Under the pieces are notes generated by a model, which was given only the letters and a program-made list of their open reading frames with translations, was not told the DNA's origin and searched no databases. From Thermotogae bacterium (GTDB lineage Bacteria > Thermotogota > Thermotogae > B3-G13): a stretch of DNA of 8,622 bases. Below, one piece after another: positions 6,689 to 8,622 of this stretch. Both the position numbers and the translations under genes were made by a program. The DNA lies in assembly GCA_015486095.1 (NCBI GenBank), contig WFSK01000276.1, positions 1 to 8,622 on the forward strand. The letters run 5' to 3'. The stretch's first letter is position 1. Each line of letters opens with the position of its first letter.

Positions 6689-8080
6689 ATGGAAGAGTTT
6701 GATGTTGCGATCATAGGTTCTGGGTCTGCAGGATATGTTGCAGCCATAAGGGCAGCAGATCTGGGTAAGAAGGTTACGATCATCGAACATAGAGAATTAG
6801 GGGGAACGTGTCTGAACAGAGGTTGCATCCCAACGAAGGCACTTCTCAGGTCTGCAGAGGTGTATTCTCTCATCAAAGAATCGAGGGTATTCGGTATCTC
6901 AGCAGAAGGCATAACATATGATATGAATGCGATTCAATCTAGAAAGAGAAGTGTTGTAAAGAGGCTCGTATCCGGTGTGGAATTCCTTTTAAAGTCACGA
7001 AGGGTGACTATAAAGAGGGGTAAAGGGAAGATCATCGATGAACATGTGATAGAGGTAACGAATAACGGTATGAAGGAGAAGGTAAAGGCAAAAGCGATAG
7101 TTGTTGCAACTGGTTCTGAACCTGCGATGATCCCCGCTTTTAAGATCGATAGAAAAAATGTCTTGACGAGCGATGAAGGGTTGGAGCTCACGGAACTCCC
7201 CAAAGATATTCTCATAGTTGGTGCAGGAGCGATAGGAATAGAGTTTGCCACCTTTTTATCCACATTTGGAACAAAGGTTATCTTAGTCGAAATGATGCCT
7301 CAGGTTGTACCGACCATGAGAGATAAGAAATTGGCCAGAATGATAGAACGTATGCTTGTAAAAAAGGGAATTCAGGTGAGGACAGGCACGAAGATAGAGA
7401 ACATCGAAGTAAAAGAAGAGGGAAAGGTCCTTTCCATGTTGAGCGATGGAAAGACGATTCAGAGCGAAAAGGTACTCGTATCCATCGGAAGAAAGCTGAA
7501 TTCAGAAGATCTGGGCTTGGAAGAACTCAGTGTAAAAGTTGAAAAGGGAAGGATCCTGGTAGACGAAAGGTTGAGGACGAACGTTCCAAACGTATATGCC
7601 ATTGGTGATGTGATCGGAGGAATGCTTCTCGCACACAAGGCGCAGCGTGAAGGGATAGTAGTGGCTGAGGTCATTGCGGGAATGGATGTCAGGATGGACT
7701 ACAGAGTGGTACCCTGGGCGATCTTTTCTTCTCCTGAGATCGCATCCGTGGGAATGACGGAAGAAGAGGCAAGAGAAAGGGGAATAGATGTGATCACGGG
7801 AGAATTTCCATTCACGGCAAGTGGCAAGGCGGTTGCTATGAATGAAATGGATGGAGAAGTGAAGGTAGTGGCGAGAAGGGATACGAAAGAGATCATAGGG
7901 GCTCAGATCGTGGGACCGGAGGCATCGGTCATGATCGCAGAGTTAGCCCTTGCTGGGGAAAAGAACCTCACGCTCGATGACATCGCGAATACGATCCACA
8001 CACATCCCACCCTACCGGAAGCATCGATGGAGGCCTGTAAAGATGGATTGGGTGAAGTTATCCATATGATAAAAAGATAA
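6689..8080 (+). CDS. lpdA: Dihydrolipoamide dehydrogenase (E3), NAD-dependent
   Basis: This FAD flavoprotein reoxidises dihydrolipoyl groups with NAD+ in the cytoplasm; the 463-residue length is normal. Domains in order: FAD motif IIGSGSAG (8-15), redox disulfide GGTCLNRGCIPTK with Cys41 and Cys46, NAD motif VGAGAIGIE (177-185), second FAD motif YAIGDV (303-308), and the dimerisation domain with HTHPTLPE, whose His439 and Glu444 form the catalytic dyad. Glu201 at the end of the second NAD-domain strand fits NAD+ rather than NADP+. Shine-Dalgarno GGAGGT (6675-6680) lies 8 nt before the ATG. No pyruvate dehydrogenase, glycine cleavage or lipoyl-protein gene is nearby, so the partner is unknown. 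A mercuric reductase or glutathione reductase is unlikely: the extra cysteines of the former and the substrate motifs of the latter are missing. Confidence 0.95.
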   Translation: MEEFDVAIIGSGSAGYVAAIRAADLGKKVTIIEHRELGGTCLNRGCIPTKALLRSAEVYSLIKESRVFGISAEGITYDMNAIQSRKRSVVKRLVSGVEFLLKSRRVTIKRGKGKIIDEHVIEVTNNGMKEKVKAKAIVVATGSEPAMIPAFKIDRKNVLTSDEGLELTELPKDILIVGAGAIGIEFATFLSTFGTKVILVEMMPQVVPTMRDKKLARMIERMLVKKGIQVRTGTKIENIEVKEEGKVLSMLSDGKTIQSEKVLVSIGRKLNSEDLGLEELSVKVEKGRILVDERLRTNVPNVYAIGDVIGGMLLAHKAQREGIVVAEVIAGMDVRMDYRVVPWAIFSSPEIASVGMTEEEARERGIDVITGEFPFTASGKAVAMNEMDGEVKVVARRDTKEIIGAQIVGPEASVMIAELALAGEKNLTLDDIANTIHTHPTLPEASMEACKDGLGEVIHMIKR

Positions 8081-8103
8081 GTGACCATTTGGCTAGACCC
8101 ACA

Positions 8104-8126
8104 GAATGAAAGGAATCAATTCGTTC
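8104..8126 (+). terminator. Weak hairpin after lpdA, possible terminator
   Basis: GAATGAA (8104-8110) pairs with TTCGTTC (8120-8126) through six Watson-Crick pairs and one G-U, around a 9-nt loop. A short T run, TTTT at 8132-8135, follows after five bases. It lies 23 nt past the lpdA stop, where a terminator is expected, but the stem is A/T-rich and the T tract short. The call is tentative. Confidence 0.3.
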
Positions 8127-8135
8127 ACTCGTTTT

Positions 8136-8218
8136 GCACCTGACTTTGCATAGAATCATCAGCAGGATTAGACAACATGTTTGTTCGCATTAATGATGCA
8201 CACCGAGATATGTCTCCT
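8136..8218. other. Non-coding stretch, nothing recognised
   Basis: I see no gene, RNA or clear regulatory site here. On the + strand there is only a 24-codon frame from ATG 8177, and on the - strand only a ~21-codon frame. Neither has a recognisable protein or a well-placed ribosome site. It may be part of the decayed element suggested by the adjoining inverted repeat. Confidence 0.5.
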
Positions 8219-8276
8219 GTCAACTCTTTTGAGTGGATCAATTCTAAGTGACTATGGTGGATCAAAAATAGTTGAC
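8219..8276. repeat. Imperfect inverted repeat with internal 9-bp direct repeats, possible insertion-sequence end remnant
   Basis: GTCAACTCTTTTGA (8219-8232) faces TCAAAAATAGTTGAC (8262-8276). The outer seven bases are a perfect inverted match, and the inner part matches with one mismatch and a one-base length difference. Between and overlapping the arms, GTGGATCAA occurs twice in direct orientation (8233-8241 and 8257-8265), 24 bp apart. Repeated GATCCAC-type motifs beside a terminal GTTGAC resemble, from memory, the multiply repeated ends of IS21-family elements. No transposase remains nearby. The repeat itself is certain; its origin is not. Confidence 0.45.
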
Positions 8277-8291
8277 TTTATGCAGATTTAT

Positions 8292-8301
8292 AAAACCGGT
8301 T
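8292..8301. promoter_or_regulatory. Upstream operator candidate (AAAACCGGTT)
   Basis: AAAACCGGTT contains the palindrome AACCGGTT with a central CpG, the usual centre of LacI-family operators, where the hinge helices bend the DNA. It lies 20 bp upstream of the -35 of the regulator promoter. An identical 10-mer lies at 8360-8369. Confidence 0.6.
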
Positions 8302-8321
8302 ATATTTTAATTCCATTTTGC

Positions 8322-8350
8322 TTGACACAGATCTATATATGTGGTATCAT
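8322..8350 (+). promoter_or_regulatory. Sigma-A-type promoter of the LacI-family gene
   Basis: The -35 TTGACA (8322-8327) is perfect; a 17-nt spacer leads to TATCAT (8345-8350), a 5/6 match to the -10. Transcription should begin near 8357, placing the downstream operator copy in the first bases of the transcript and leaving a short leader of about 25-30 nt. The flanking operator copies suggest autoregulation. Confidence 0.8.
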
Positions 8351-8359
8351 TTTAAATGT

Positions 8360-8370
8360 AAAACCGGTTT
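8360..8370. promoter_or_regulatory. Downstream operator candidate (AAACCGGTTT palindrome)
   Basis: AAACCGGTTT (8361-8370) is a perfect 10-bp palindrome with a central CpG. Together with the base before it, it repeats the upstream AAAACCGGTT, centre to centre 68 bp apart. It sits just after the predicted transcription start, where a bound repressor would block initiation or elongation. Confidence 0.65.
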
Positions 8371-8379
8371 CTTAAAGAG

Positions 8380-8622
8380 GTGAGTGATATTCCCAGGAAA
8401 AGGCGTACTATAGCAGAAATAGCAAAGGAATTGGGTGTATCAAAATCCATGATCTCCAGAGTCATAAATGATAAAGGATATGTTGCGCCAGAGAAAAAAG
8501 TTGTTATCAAGAAATTTCTAAAAGATATAGGTTATATACCAAACTTTACTGCTAGAAGTCTTGCCCACAACCGTACCTTTGCAATTGGTTTGGTCATTCC
8601 GTCCGTTGTAGGGCCTTTTTAC
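8380..8622 (+). CDS. LacI/GalR-family transcriptional regulator, 3'-truncated by the window
   Basis: Only the first ~81 residues of a protein that is normally ~330-340 are present. Residues 10-30 form the LacI helix-turn-helix (TIAEIAKELGVSKSMISRVIN). GYIPNFTARSL at 51-61 is the hinge region, with the Leu that inserts at the operator's central CpG. RTFAIGLVIPSVVGPFY begins the sugar-binding, periplasmic-binding-protein-like core. The inducer cannot be told because that domain is cut. No ATG or TTG lies between the upstream in-frame stop (TAA, 8359-8361) and the HTH. The choices are GTG 8380, which lies inside the Shine-Dalgarno AGAGGTGA (8376-8383), or ATT 8389, which is well spaced from that site and would give the typical MPRKRRTI start. 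I list the GTG as the conventional choice. Two matching palindromes flank its promoter, so it probably represses itself. Confidence 0.9.
   Translation, partial: MSDIPRKRRTIAEIAKELGVSKSMISRVINDKGYVAPEKKVVIKKFLKDIGYIPNFTARSLAHNRTFAIGLVIPSVVGPFY

Noticed and set aside
8272..8294. TTGACT at the repeat end with TATAAA as a second, outward promoter
   Set aside because: The spacer is only 11 nt; the TTGACA/TATCAT pair at 8322-8350 is far better.
8181..8375. Open frame of 64 codons starting at a TTG
   Set aside because: It runs across the inverted repeat, both operator copies and the near-consensus promoter, has no ribosome site and resembles no protein family.

Overview
The window carries the distal end of an operon for a complex I-related, ion-pumping membrane oxidoreductase of the Mbx type. 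After it come two separately transcribed redox genes and the start of a LacI-family regulator. The moderate base composition, heavy use of AGA/AGG and ATA codons, purine-rich Shine-Dalgarno sites, tightly overlapping genes and anaerobic ferredoxin-linked enzymes suggest a thermophilic anaerobic bacterium, most likely Thermotogota or something similar. This assignment is inference; there is no rRNA or other marker gene here.

Positions 1-6051 hold six genes on the + strand with almost no intergenic DNA: an MrpD/NuoN-like antiporter subunit (5' end cut by the window), a NuoH-like membrane subunit, NuoB-, NuoC- and NuoD-like subunits, and a 623-residue NuoI-NfnB/GltD fusion. As I recall it, the order antiporter-M-J-K-L-N is that of archaeal mbx clusters; in mbh hydrogenase clusters the NuoH-like gene follows the large subunit. 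The large subunit keeps only one of the four [NiFe] cysteines and also lacks the His and Tyr of the complex I quinone site, so it should be neither a hydrogenase nor a normal quinone reductase. The NuoB-like subunit has only three cysteines for its [4Fe-4S] cluster. The last gene fuses the two-cluster NuoI-like ferredoxin subunit to a complete flavoprotein of the NfnB/GltD type, giving four predicted [4Fe-4S] clusters plus FAD and a dinucleotide site. The simplest reading is an ion-translocating complex linking a low-potential carrier such as ferredoxin to NAD(P)(H), with the fused flavoprotein in place of the NuoEFG module.

Positions 6052-8080 hold a strong promoter and a small AhpD/carboxymuconolactone decarboxylase-like protein with a CxxC redox site, a long hairpin, and a complete dihydrolipoamide dehydrogenase. 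No E1, E2 or lipoyl-carrier gene is present, so the pair may form a thiol-redox or peroxide-defence route (inference).

Positions 8081-8379 are non-coding. They hold a weak hairpin, an inverted repeat with internal direct repeats that may be a decayed insertion-sequence end, and a near-consensus promoter flanked by two copies of AAAACCGGTT. That promoter drives a LacI-family regulator cut by the window end; the two sites are probably its own operators. The regulator has no ATG start.
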